A DNA stretch of 64,000 nt, from NCBI RefSeq assembly GCF_000599985.1, contig NZ_CP007445.1:1302001-1366000 (forward strand), in the 5' to 3' direction. Of this stretch, positions 45,018 to 54,230 are shown one piece after another. The DNA comes from Gilliamella apicola. GTDB taxonomy: Bacteria > Pseudomonadota > Gammaproteobacteria > Enterobacterales > Orbaceae. The translations under genes were made by a program, and so were the position numbers. The notes beneath the pieces are model-generated. The model worked only from the letters and a program-made list of their open reading frames with translations, made no database searches and was not told the DNA's origin. Position 1 is the stretch's first letter. Every line of letters starts with the position of its first letter.

Positions 45018-47057
45018 ATGAGCGATTTCTCTTCAATTTTTCAACCTATCACAATTAAACGCACCACGATTAAAAATCGAATTGTAATGCCACCGATTGG
45101 AACTAACTTTGCAACCTTAAGTGGTGAATTTGTTGATGACCACATACAGTATTATGAACAACGAGCTAAGGGTGGAACTGGATTAATTATTCTTGAAAAC
45201 GTCTGTATTGATTACCCATATGGAACTAATGGGACAACACAACTACGGATTGATAATGACCAGTATATACCTGGATTATTTAAATTCACAGAACGTATGC
45301 ATAAACATGGTGCCACTGTCGCTGTACAAATTAATCATGCAGGTGCATCTGCTTATTTTGGACGACTGAATGGCTTGCAGCCTATTTCTGCATCAAATAT
45401 TCCATCAAAAACGGGTGGCAATGCTCCAAGACCTATGTCAGTTGATGAAATATATTATGTTGTGAAACAATATGGATTAGCCGCATCAAGAGTACAACGA
45501 GCAGGATTTGATGCTGTCGAAATTCATGCAGGACACTCCTACTTACTTAGTCAATTCTTATCTCCAATATTTAACAAACGTACTGACGAATTTGGTGGGA
45601 GCGTTGAAAACCGTGCGCGAATAGTTCGCATGGTCATTGACGAAATTCGCAAACATGTTGGACCAAATTTTCTAATAATGTTGCGTTTTAGTGCTGATGA
45701 CTTTATTGAAGGTGGCAATAGCTTAGAAGATACGCTAGAAATTCTAGAATATTTAAACGAAGGCGTTGATATTTTTGATGTATCAGCGGCTCAAAATGAC
45801 ACTTTATTCATGCAAATCGATCAGATGAACTTACCCGATGGTTGGCGATCATATATGGCGAAAGCAGTGAAAGACAAATTCAACAAACCAACCATTGCCT
45901 CAGGAAATTTCCGTGATCCAAAAATTATTGCTGATACGATAGCAAACGGTGTTTCCGATTTTGTTGTAATGGGGCGAGGATTAATTGCAGAACCTTATTG
46001 GGTTGAAAAAGTTAAAAATAACGAAATTGATACATTAAGACGTTGTATATCATGTAATATCGGGTGTGCAGATCATCGAATTGCCAAATCTAAACCAATA
46101 CGCTGCACAGTAAATCCTGATATTATCAGTTATGAAGATTATAAACGCTATCAAATAACTGAACCACTTAATGTAGTGGTAATAGGTGGAGGGACTGCTG
46201 GGCTTGAAGCTGCAGCCACCGCAGCCGAAGTTGGTTGTAACGTAACCCTATATGAAGAAAAACCATTTCTTGGTGGATTATCATCCATTATTTCACGTTT
46301 TCCTTATAAACGACGTATAGCGGATCTACCAAAATTTTTGATCAACCGTATCAACAAATTAGACAATGTCACAATCCATTTAAATACAAAAGCAACACCA
46401 GAGATGGTAGCAAGTCATCACCCTGATCTGGTTGTCGCAGCCACAGGTGCTAAGGCTCTATTACCTCCTATTAAAGGATTACATGAACAGTTAGCAAAAG
46501 AGAATCGCAACGTCTTCTCAATTTTTGATCTGATGGATAATTTCGAATACTTTACTGATATTCCTAATAAAAAAATTGTTGTAATCGGTGGCGGAGCTGT
46601 CGGTTTAGATGTGGTTGAATATTTCTCTGAAAATAAAGCTAAAAGCACCACTATTGTTGAAATGCAGTCGGCATTAGCAAAAGATTTAGATATGATTGGC
46701 CGTTTATCAATGATGAGAATGATTGATGATAATCACGTCAACGTAATGTTAGAAACTACATTACAAGAAGTTAAAGAAGACCGCTTTATTGTTTCTCGAA
46801 ATGGTCAAATTGAAGAGCTCGATTTCGACTATGGTTTTGTCTGCTTAGGTTTAACCCCTGTGTCAGAATTTACTGAACAATTCCGACAACATGCAGATAA
46901 AAACCACTATCAATTCCAACAAATTGGTGATTGCAAACAAGCAAGAAAATTAATTGATGGAATGCGAGAAGGCCGTGATGTCATCGCTGCAATTCAATCT
47001 ATAGAAAGAAGCCGAGCACATAATATTCGTGGTGTAGATGTTAATTATGCTATTTAG
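45018..47057 (+). CDS. NADH:flavin oxidoreductase, 2,4-dienoyl-CoA/enoate reductase type
   Basis: 679 residues in three parts: an FMN TIM barrel of the old yellow enzyme family (1-340; KNRIVMPPIGTN, INHAGASAYF, EIHAGHSYLLSQFLSP), a 4Fe-4S site CISCNIGC then a fourth Cys in KPIRCTVNPD, and a pyridine nucleotide-disulfide oxidoreductase half with two dinucleotide loops (VVIGGGTAGLEAA, VVIGGGAVGLDVV). Such enzymes (FadH, BaiCD/BaiH, 2-enoate reductase) reduce activated C=C bonds with NAD(P)H, often in anaerobes. Next to ydiB/aroD/SDR it could reduce the ring double bond of shikimate or dehydroshikimate; this is inference. Confidence 0.92.
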   Translation: MSDFSSIFQPITIKRTTIKNRIVMPPIGTNFATLSGEFVDDHIQYYEQRAKGGTGLIILENVCIDYPYGTNGTTQLRIDNDQYIPGLFKFTERMHKHGATVAVQINHAGASAYFGRLNGLQPISASNIPSKTGGNAPRPMSVDEIYYVVKQYGLAASRVQRAGFDAVEIHAGHSYLLSQFLSPIFNKRTDEFGGSVENRARIVRMVIDEIRKHVGPNFLIMLRFSADDFIEGGNSLEDTLEILEYLNEGVDIFDVSAAQNDTLFMQIDQMNLPDGWRSYMAKAVKDKFNKPTIASGNFRDPKIIADTIANGVSDFVVMGRGLIAEPYWVEKVKNNEIDTLRRCISCNIGCADHRIAKSKPIRCTVNPDIISYEDYKRYQITEPLNVVVIGGGTAGLEAAATAAEVGCNVTLYEEKPFLGGLSSIISRFPYKRRIADLPKFLINRINKLDNVTIHLNTKATPEMVASHHPDLVVAATGAKALLPPIKGLHEQLAKENRNVFSIFDLMDNFEYFTDIPNKKIVVIGGGAVGLDVVEYFSENKAKSTTIVEMQSALAKDLDMIGRLSMMRMIDDNHVNVMLETTLQEVKEDRFIVSRNGQIEELDFDYGFVCLGLTPVSEFTEQFRQHADKNHYQFQQIGDCKQARKLIDGMREGRDVIAAIQSIERSRAHNIRGVDVNYAI

Positions 47058-47090
47058 TTTTTCAACTTGTTTATTTCACAATAAATGATT

Positions 47091-47124
47091 AAAAGAGAAC
47101 TCAAAACGAGTTCTCTTTTATATT
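47091..47124 (+). terminator. Rho-independent terminator after the flavin oxidoreductase
   Basis: AAAAGAGAACTC-AAAAC-GAGTTCTCTTTT, a perfect 12-base stem 33 bases after the stop. Confidence 0.9.
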
Positions 47125-47331
47125 TAATCTAAATGTAATCATATCACTCAAATTTTATCTTGTTAGTTGCATAAATTTTTAAATGATAGTTTTAAACATC
47201 ATCTTTAATGAAATAACTAGAAGAAAATTCAAAATCTATAAAAAAATATGCTAAAAATAATTTTTTATAGATTTATATGATTGATGTTAATAACTGTAAA
47301 TTACTATCTTTATAAAACCTAATTAAAATTA

Positions 47332-47698
47332 TTAAAAAATTCCATTTTTATTAATAGATTGAATTTTTTCTACACCTCTTTCAATTACGTCCCAATGTTC
47401 GACTATTTTATGATTTTCAACGCGGAAAATATCACATGCTTTATGCACACTGCCATCAGCGAGGGTGCATTTATGAAATAGATAAACCATATCGCCTTCA
47501 CTACACATATTAATAATTTCAAATTTAGGTTTTAATTGAAGAAAATTTTTAAAAAAGTTAATAACAGCTTCACGACTTGTTTCAACTTTAGGGTTGTGTT
47601 GGATATAATCTTCGATAACATATTCAGGGATTTTATCAATTTCACCGTTTAATAAATACGTGCTGATAAAATTGTTTAATTAGCTCTTTATTCGTCAT
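47332..47698 (-). pseudogene. SnoaL-like (NTF2-fold) protein gene with a frameshift near its start
   Basis: The minus strand begins at ATG 47698 (MTNKELIKQFYQHVF) and then stops at TGA. In the next frame it continues NGEIDKIPEYVIEDYIQHNP, AVINFFKNFLQLKPKFEIIN, HKCTLADGSVHKACDIFRVE and NHKIVEHWDVIE to TAA at 47332-47334. This is the SnoaL-like aldol-condensation/NTF2 pattern (D-Y-I-Q-H-N-P, F-R-V-E-x-x-K-I-V-E-H-W-D-V). One inserted base near 47649 (AAAC in place of AAC) explains the break. It was probably a small cytosolic enzyme of unknown substrate. Confidence 0.75.
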
Positions 47699-47764
47699 AA
47701 AAACATACTATTTTATTAATAAAAATGAGTATTATATCTCTATATTAGGTTAATGATGCAGTGG

Positions 47765-48124
47765 TTAACGAGAAGTTAAATTATAACTTTCAGTCAGAAA
47801 ATCAAATATTTCTTTATCGGTTAGTGGTCCAGAAAGAACAATACTAATCCAATGTTCTTTATTCATATGATAAGCTGGCAAAATACCTTGTTTTTTTCTT
47901 AACGATCCAATATATTCTGGTCTGAGTTTGACATTTAATATATCCACTTCTTTATCATCTTTGAGACCTAATTTTGTACCAGGCACATTCATCACAATAG
48001 CAAACCACTTATCTCCATCATCGTGATGCCGTAATACAGCATACCTAGGAAAATTGTTCCAAAGATAATTAGGTTCTGCATGAAATTGCTTTTTGGCATA
48101 GTTTAATAACGTTTCCCTTTTCAT
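47765..48124 (-). CDS. MmcQ/YjbR family protein
   Basis: 119 residues with the YjbR pattern: LWNNFPRYAVLRHHDDGDKW, FAIVMNV, LNVKLRPEYIGSLRKKQGIL, PAYHMNKEHWISIVLSGPLT. A double-wing DNA-binding-like fold; cellular role unclear. AAGGAGTCATT precedes the ATG. It is transcribed with the SnoaL-like pseudogene on the same strand, but 66 bases separate them. Confidence 0.9.
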   Translation of the reverse strand: MKRETLLNYAKKQFHAEPNYLWNNFPRYAVLRHHDDGDKWFAIVMNVPGTKLGLKDDKEVDILNVKLRPEYIGSLRKKQGILPAYHMNKEHWISIVLSGPLTDKEIFDFLTESYNLTSR

Positions 48125-48266
48125 AATGACTCCTTGGAGTATTAAATAGATGATTAGAATAATTACTTTATATGATGGAACTAAGCAGTTTAACTAATGG
48201 CTTATATTTTAGCATTAAATATGCATTAACAAACTAAATGTAATAGTGATTATTTATCAATAAAAT

Positions 48267-48824
48267 TCAGTCCTGCTGTGATAATATTTTTAAAACTAAA
48301 TCAAGATTATTATTAATCAGTTCATTATAAAGTGATTTATTTTCTTTATAAACAACGCTGATATTGATTAATCCCTCTAATATCACCATTAATTGGTTGG
48401 TTAAAATTGTCTGTTGTGGACTATGAGGCAGCTGCTTATAAATCAGTTTTCGGATAAACTCTTTATGTTCAATCACCAGTTGTTGTACAGCCTGATCGTT
48501 ATGAATTTCTTCTTTTGCTCTTACAAATAAGCAGCCATTAAAATCGACTTGATTAAACCAGTCAAGATGCCATTTGAATATTTGCATAATTGACTCATAA
48601 TGATCAAGATTAGCAATTGTTTCAGTAAGTTTTTGTCTAAAGCGTAAATCCCTTATTTTCAAAATTTCAAAAATCAGATTATCTTTATTACCAAAATATT
48701 TATATAACGTTGTTTTAGAACAACCCGATTGATCTCTGATTTCATCAACCCCGACATTGCCAAATCCTTTTTGATAAAAGAGTTGCTCGGCTGTATCAGC
48801 TATTAATTTAGAGGTTTTTTTCAT
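48267..48824 (-). CDS. TetR-family regulator, intact copy of a duplicated TetR-HPP module
   Basis: 185 residues from ATG 48824 (MKKTSKLIADTAEQLF), preferred to the longer frame because GGATC sits ahead of it. Helix-turn-helix NVGVDEIRDQSGCSKTTLYK then YFGNKDNLIFEIL, and a TetR C-terminal ligand part. It faces a dead HPP gene (48940), while a dead copy of this TetR gene faces the live HPP gene at 59644. The palindrome upstream (48873-48892) resembles that before the live HPP gene, so it probably acts on both sites. Confidence 0.9.
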   Translation of the reverse strand: MKKTSKLIADTAEQLFYQKGFGNVGVDEIRDQSGCSKTTLYKYFGNKDNLIFEILKIRDLRFRQKLTETIANLDHYESIMQIFKWHLDWFNQVDFNGCLFVRAKEEIHNDQAVQQLVIEHKEFIRKLIYKQLPHSPQQTILTNQLMVILEGLINISVVYKENKSLYNELINNNLDLVLKILSQQD

Positions 48825-48872
48825 TTTTGATCCAAAGTGTTTGATATATGAACAAATTCGTACTAATACAAA

Positions 48873-48892
48873 AATGAACATAGTTGTCCATT
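48873..48892. promoter_or_regulatory. Degenerate TetR operator, copy A
   Basis: AATGAACA-TAGT-TGTCCATT keeps the outline of the perfect palindrome GTGAACA-GAAT-TGTTCAC at 59574-59599 with one mismatched pair. It lies between the TetR gene and the decayed HPP gene. Confidence 0.55.
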
Positions 48893-48939
48893 CTTAGGTT
48901 TACACTCATACTTTCACTCATTTAGTATAATAAAGAATA

Positions 48940-49335
48940 ATGAAATCAATTCTTTTCAGCAAGGAAAAGTTGCTAACAAAATCAAAAAATAGTGAATTAT
49001 TGCAAAGTTTAGTTGGCAGTTTTTGTTCTATATTTTTTTAATGGTTTTAGCCATTTTATAAATTACACCATTTATGATGCCACCTTTTGGAGCAAATTGT
49101 GTAATTTTATTTGCAGTATCCCTGTCACAATTAGCTCACCCAGAAATGTTATTTTTTTCATTTAATTGTCGCTTTAGTTGAATTAATTTTTTAAACTATT
49201 TGGTTGTACTACCATTATTGTCACATTAGCAGTTGCTGGCACAATCAAATATACATTGCTCGCAACAGGTACTGCTATTGTCTTTGAAAATATTGATAGT
49301 AATAATATTGATAAACCTAATTAAAACACACCCTG
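48940..49335 (+). pseudogene. Decayed HPP-family membrane protein gene
   Basis: It aligns with the intact HPP gene at 59644 from the ATG on (MKSILFSKEKLLTKSKNSEL against MKSFFFSKEKLPPKPRNIEL, then SLVG, MPPFGANCVILFAVS) but has a TAA after about 33 codons, several shifts and loss of the H-P-P-A-G segment. The minus-strand frame 49226-49411 is its shadow. HPP proteins are four-helix membrane proteins linked to nitrite transport in plants and cyanobacteria. Confidence 0.85.
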
Positions 49336-49674
49336 AACTACTTGCAAAAAAGTACTTATCGATTAAGTTAATAAGGACATATTTCACTTTATAGTTTACG
49401 TTAGTTTTCATCCAAGACTAAATAGATCAATACCTAAAACAAGGTTACAGTGGGTAAGAAGTTCTAACTCAAGTATCAATAACTTTAATGGCTATGTTTG
49501 AGAAAAAATATTAATCAAGTTTATGGGATAAGTTAAATAATAGGTAGTTTTGTATTTTTATTTATAACTTGAGTCCTAAGGATATAATTAAATCTAAAGG
49601 CAGAATGGTGAGCCTAGCCAAAATATTAGATAGTGCTCACCTTTATAATATTGTTATTTAAATGATATTATTTT
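49336..49674. other. Gene-free stretch
   Basis: No gene. The end of the HPP relic may reach into it. AATGGTGAGCCTAGCCAAAATATTAGATAGTGCTCACCTTT (49605-49643) contains GGTGAGC/GCTCACC, a possible terminator near the end of the interrupted MFS gene (minus strand). Confidence 0.35.
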
Positions 49675-49788
49675 TATTCTTCAGCATCCGATAAATTTTT
49701 TAATTTGGCTGGTTTTGAAAGAAGAATTATGATTAATTGAATTAAAAAACCGATTAATGAAGTGACCCCATAAAGTTGGACACTTTTA

Positions 49789-50592
49789 TTAAGCGGCTTG
49801 TAAGGCCTGATTTCGATATTCAACCGGAGTCAGGCCTTTTAATTTGGCTTTAATCCGTTTGGTGTTGTAGTATTCTATATATTCTTCTATTTTTTCAATC
49901 AATTCATCTGCATCTTGAAAGCATTGTCCATGATACATTTCTGATTTTAATAGACCAAAAAAGTTTTCAGCTACCGCATTATCTAAACAATTTCCTTTTC
50001 TGGACATACTTTGTTTGATGCCATTATTAGCTAGTAGCTTCTGATAATGGCAATTTCTATATTGCCAGCCTTGGTCACTATGTAGTAACGGTTTTTCATA
50101 CTGTTTTAATCGTGATATCCCTTTTTGAAGCATATCTGTCACCAACGTTAAACGTGCATTTTTAGCCACTTTATAAGCGATTACTTCTTGATTATACAAA
50201 TCGATAATGGGGGATAGGTAAATTTTCTGTTCATTTACCTTAAATTCTGTGACATCCGTTACCCATTTTTCATTCGGTCTCGATGATTTAAAATCTCTTT
50301 TAAGATAATTAGCTGCTGTTTTACCTGTCTCTCCACGATAAGAACGATATTTTTTAGGTCTTACTGTCGATTTGAGATTAAGCTGACCCATTAATCGTTG
50401 TACCGTTTTATGATTGAGCTTAATTCCTTCATTTATCAACGCTAAATGAATTCGCCGATAACCATAGCGCCCTTTATGTTCATGGTAAATCGATTCTATA
50501 CGTTTTAACTCATTTTCATAAGCAGACGGAGTTTTCAACCTATTAACATGATAATAAAAAACACTTTTTGCCAGTTTTGTTGCTGATAGCAA
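49789..50592 (-). CDS. IS150-type transposase OrfB
   Basis: 267 residues. HTH_21 part (HEHKGRYGYRRIHLALINEG with KLNHKTVQRLM), then the DDE core: VTDVTEFKV, LLHSDQGWQYRN, N-C-L-D-N-A-V-A-E-N-F-F-G-x-L-K, and Y-Y-N-x-x-R-I-K-A-K-L at the end. In the OrfAB fusion frame it begins upstream of its first start (TLVVLALKYQYSLKHLLSAT), reached by -1 frameshift from orfA in an A6 run. Confidence 0.94.
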   Translation of the reverse strand: MLSATKLAKSVFYYHVNRLKTPSAYENELKRIESIYHEHKGRYGYRRIHLALINEGIKLNHKTVQRLMGQLNLKSTVRPKKYRSYRGETGKTAANYLKRDFKSSRPNEKWVTDVTEFKVNEQKIYLSPIIDLYNQEVIAYKVAKNARLTLVTDMLQKGISRLKQYEKPLLHSDQGWQYRNCHYQKLLANNGIKQSMSRKGNCLDNAVAENFFGLLKSEMYHGQCFQDADELIEKIEEYIEYYNTKRIKAKLKGLTPVEYRNQALQAA

Positions 50593-50630
50593 ATGTTTTA
50601 AGGAATACTGATATTTAAGAGCTAAAACAA

Positions 50631-51137
50631 CTAACGTTTTTTCTTTGTTTGTTGACGTTTTGCTTGCTTCAGCTCTTCCAACTTTTTTAGAACAGCATTT
50701 TCTGCTCGTAGATAAGCAATTTCCTCTTTTAATGCTTCAATTGTTTTTTCATCATCACAGTGAGTGGGTTCAATACGGGGTTTCTTCATACATGGTCTTC
50801 CTCTGGAATGATATTCAAGCCCTCGGAAACCTTTTTTATGATATCTATCAAGCCAAACAAATAGAAGCCCGGGGGAACTTAAATTAAGCATAGCACTAGT
50901 GTGCCCGAGAGACCAATCATTTGTCCACATTAATTTTAGTGCTTGTAATCTTGCTTCGGCATGACGTAAATGAGGTGTTGGTTGAAAGGCGCTATCACCA
51001 TGAATTGCAACCACTTGGGACCAATATCGAATCTGACGAGAAGATATCGCATATTTTTTTGAAAGAATTTCCGATGATTCTCCTGATAAGAATTCATTAG
51101 CTATGATAATTTTTAAATCTCGACTATATTTTGACAT
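50631..51137 (-). CDS. IS150-type transposase OrfA
   Basis: 168 residues with two helix-turn-helix units (SGESSEILSKKYAISSRQIR; TSAMLNLSSPGLLFVWLDRY) and a C-terminal coiled coil (ALKEEIAYLRAENAVLKKLE) ending in a lysine-rich tail coded by an A6 run, the frameshift site into orfB. Confidence 0.93.
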   Translation of the reverse strand: MSKYSRDLKIIIANEFLSGESSEILSKKYAISSRQIRYWSQVVAIHGDSAFQPTPHLRHAEARLQALKLMWTNDWSLGHTSAMLNLSSPGLLFVWLDRYHKKGFRGLEYHSRGRPCMKKPRIEPTHCDDEKTIEALKEEIAYLRAENAVLKKLEELKQAKRQQTKKKR

Positions 51138-52315
51138 AAAAAGACCCCCTGTAATTGGTTGTCCAACTATTGGGGGTCACTTCATAACACTGCAAGAATA
51201 CAACTTTTCACACCAAAATTTGCACTTATGTACACTCCTATGGCTGCTCCCAAAGGTCGAGCCCCAAATGTAACAGTCATTATCACCGACGATACTTTAG
51301 CTATCATATTACTAGGCGTGATTAGCTGTCTTAATGATACTGTTGATATAGTCCATATAATAGGTCCAAATCCAAAAAAGAAAAAGGCTACAAAAACTAA
51401 TATTTTGGCAGAATATATAAGAGTTAAGAACATCAAAATTGAAGCCATAAAAGCAGATATAGGCCCTAAAGACAGTTGCAAACCAAAATTAATTTTTTTA
51501 GATATAATTTTGTATAAAAATGATCCTATTAACATTCCTAAACCAATTAAACTTAATGAAGCTCCAACTTCAAAAGAAGTAAAGTATAGATTATTGATAA
51601 CATAATAAGCAAAAATAGATAATAACAAGTATTGCGATAGATTAAACACAAAGGCAGTTATGGTTATTGGCATAAGATATTTATTTTTTATTAAAAAAAT
51701 CAAACCATCACAGAGTTCTTGAATAACATTTCTTCCAGATTTTTCTATAAGTGGCTCTTTAGGTAAACATATTAGAAAAACAGCGCTTACTATTGAGAGC
51801 GAAAAAGCCAAGATGAACGCTAACCCGCCAGATAAACAACTAGCAAGAATACCACCTAAAGCTGGCCCAGCTGTAAAAGCCACACTTTTGGCAATTTCTA
51901 TTGATCTATTGGCATTAATAAGTTGCTCTTTTATGACAAAAGATGCCACTAAAGCCGGACTTGCTACACTGTAAATAACTGTACCCATGGCTATAAAAAA
52001 ACCGAATAATGCAATTTTATTGATTGATAGACTCCCTGAGAACGTCAAATAAAATAATATAAATATAGCCGTTGCTCGAACTATTTCTATTATGATCATT
52101 AGTTTTTTTCTAGATACTCTATCTGCAATTACTCCCATCGGAATCGATAGTAATAGAAAAGGCAAAGTATTTATCATTTGTATAAAAGCGGTTTCAGCTG
52201 CTGAAGCACTCATAGATAGCACTGCTATAATCGGCAGCACGGCTATTATTATTTGTTCAGAGAATTGCGCGCATAAATTTGAATAAGAAATCTTATGAAT
52301 TAGCAATTTGTTCAT

Positions 52316-53052
52316 CTTCTCTTCCCATTATTTATTAGTAAATTACCATAAGAAATTTTAGTAAAAATGTATTATTTGCGATCGCCAATATTACTGTTAA
52401 TCGCGTGTTCATCTATATGCAAGTAAGCTTTTAATTAGATCTATGTATGGAAGGATAGGTACCTTAATGATCGCTTCCATACATTTTTATTTTCTATTAA
52501 AGATTCATGTCTATCTTTTACAATAGAAAAATTGACTGCATAAATATTATAATTTCTGCGTTTTTGAATTTTATTTTTAACACTTTCCATTTATCCTTTC
52601 TTTGTGTTTACTCGATTGTTTATTTTTAAGTTATAGTAAAATTCATTCAGCATTGTTAACAATCCGAATCTTGCTAAAGTTTCAAATGACTGTTGTCAAT
52701 AATGTAAAAAATTGGGTAGGTAGCACTAATTAATATTGGTTTTATTAGATCATTGTTATGAAAAAAATAAATAAGGTGAGAACAATGGTAATTAATTAAC
52801 CTTGTAAAAAAACAGTCTTACAAACGAGTTTTAAAGTAGGTAGTAATACTGAATTAAAATGGAAAGAAGTGAGTTGAGATTGTTGATAATTATGACCTAA
52901 CTAAATTAGCGCCAAAAAATGTATAATTTAGTACCAAACGACTGGTTTATATACTGATCAAAATAATCGTAACGCTAAAAGGGTGTGCTTGCAAAACCCT
53001 CAGTTATTTCTTCTTTATAAAGCTCACTTTAATTATTACTAGTTTATTGTAG
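52316..53052. other. Gene-free stretch
   Basis: No intact gene. Between about 52780 and 52900 MVIN, then TSFKVGSNTELKWKEVS appear in broken frames and might be a dead small gene; the family is not supported. The rest is AT-rich. Confidence 0.3.
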
Positions 53053-53898
53053 TCAATCATCTGTTTTAGCGCCTTCCCAACCAATCATCGCGGCTTTCCG
53101 ATCGCAACCCCAATGATATTGCCCCAGTAATCCTGTTGATTTTATAACTCTATGGCAAGGAATTAAAAATGCTACTGGGTTATCACTAATAGCAGATCCA
53201 ACCGCACGGCTAGCTTTTGGATTATTTATTTTGTTTGCTATGTTGCTATAGGTTGAGAGTTTGCCCATAGGGATTGTCAATAAAGCCTGCCATACCTTAA
53301 GTTGAAAATCAGTACCTTTGATATGTAGCTTTATTTTATCTAGTCTTGACCAATCTTGTGTAAATACAATTATTGCATTTTGTTGAATCTGATCTCTGTG
53401 TTTTTGGTACTGAGCATTAGGATATTGGTTTTTCAATAATTTAAGTGATGATTCTTCATTATCAACAAAAGCGATATAACAAATTCCTTTTATTGTTGAT
53501 GCAACAATGGCCCTTCCAAAAGGACTTTCAACAAAACTGTAGTTAATTGATAAGTTTTCACCGCCATTTTTATATTCTCCAGGAGTCATACCTTCAATAT
53601 CAATAAATAAATCGTGTAATCGGCTCGTACTTGACAATCCCAACTCATAGGTGGTATCCAATAATGAAGCTTTATCCTCTTTTAGAAGTTTTTTAGCATG
53701 AGTTATATTGATGTATCTTAGGAATTGTTTAGGACTAACACCCGCCCAGTTAGAAAACATACGTTGAAAATGATAAGAACTTAAATTTACATGCTCTGCT
53801 GCTTGTTCAAGTGTCGGTTGAGATTTATAGTTTTCACTCAAATATCCGATAGCTTTTCTTATTCGAGCAAAGTCTATCTGTTTTTGTCTTTGTATCAT
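53053..53898 (-). CDS. AraC-type/methylated-DNA--protein-cysteine methyltransferase fusion
   Basis: 281 residues. An AraC helix-turn-helix domain (about 10-110: TLEQAAEHVNLSSYHFQRMF, then G-V-S-P-K-Q-F) is fused to an O6-alkylguanine-DNA alkyltransferase domain (about 118-275) with the active-site motif IPCHRV and the preceding A-V-G-S-A-I-S-D-N-P. It repairs O6-methylguanine by transfer to its own cysteine. It lacks the N-terminal zinc domain of E. coli Ada that senses methylphosphotriesters, so induction must differ. Nearby DUF1848 and AlkD genes suggest an alkylation repair group. Confidence 0.93.
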   Translation of the reverse strand: MIQRQKQIDFARIRKAIGYLSENYKSQPTLEQAAEHVNLSSYHFQRMFSNWAGVSPKQFLRYINITHAKKLLKEDKASLLDTTYELGLSSTSRLHDLFIDIEGMTPGEYKNGGENLSINYSFVESPFGRAIVASTIKGICYIAFVDNEESSLKLLKNQYPNAQYQKHRDQIQQNAIIVFTQDWSRLDKIKLHIKGTDFQLKVWQALLTIPMGKLSTYSNIANKINNPKASRAVGSAISDNPVAFLIPCHRVIKSTGLLGQYHWGCDRKAAMIGWEGAKTDD

Positions 53899-53910
53899 GA
53901 ATACTCCGTT

Positions 53911-54165
53911 TCAACTAGCCAGTGAAGCAATGTAGGAATGTTCTTGTTTATTTGAATATTGACTAATCTGTTTTAATCCTCGGAATAATAAATTATATTC
54001 ACAAAAAACAAGCGTATCAGTACTTAAATTCGTATCAGAATCAATCTCTTTTCTTAAATTTTTCAATGTAAGTTACTTGAATTTGTTTATTAGTATTTGG
54101 CTTTTTAGCACCACTATCAACTAGTTTTAAATAATCACTTTTGGATAACTTTTCATGCTTTTTTT
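53911..54165 (-). pseudogene. Decayed small gene upstream of the Ada-like gene
   Basis: On the minus strand one frame reads HEKLSKSDYLKLVDSGAKKP then NTNKQIQVTYIEK to a stop; one base less in an A5 run would join it to EIDSDTNLSTDTLVFCEYNL, LFRGLKQISQYSNKQEHS and YIASLAS, ending TGA at 53911-53913. The start codon is missing; an A7 run directly precedes the frame. Real coding sense, unknown family, frameshifted. Confidence 0.45.
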
Positions 54166-54230
54166 ATTATAATTAATGATAGAACCTATAATATTTAAAA
54201 TCTCAACAATTAAAAACCCGAATATTGCTA

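Larger units (their letters stand above)
49755..51187 (-). mobile_element. IS3-family (IS150-group) insertion sequence with TAA target duplication
   Basis: Element 49758-51184 (1427 bp), ends TGAAGTGACCCC and GGGGTCACTTCA with longer imperfect inverted repeats (..AGTTGGACA). Three-base direct repeats TAA flank it at 49755-49757 and 51185-51187, the size known for the IS150 group. It carries orfA and orfB on the minus strand and sits inside an MFS gene. Both frames are intact, so it is probably recent and active. Confidence 0.94.
49675..52315 (-). pseudogene. MFS transporter gene interrupted by an IS150-type element
   Basis: The 5' part (52315-51185) encodes 376 residues of an MFS exporter (NLCAQFSEQIIIAVLPIIAV; motif A GVIADRVSRKKLMIIIE) and runs into the IS at CILAVL. 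The 3' part (49757-49675) encodes IGFLIQLIIILLSKPAKLKN then LSDAEE and stop. Removing the IS and one TAA duplication joins them exactly in frame, giving about 404 residues. The insertion removes the last membrane helix and the tail; the truncated protein may be inactive. The substrate is unknown. Confidence 0.9.

Noticed and set aside
49226..49411. 61-codon minus-strand frame
   Set aside because: Antisense to the decayed HPP gene; no coding character.
51159..51605. 148-codon plus-strand frame
   Set aside because: Antisense to the MFS gene whose frame is confirmed by family motifs and by exact rejoining across the IS.
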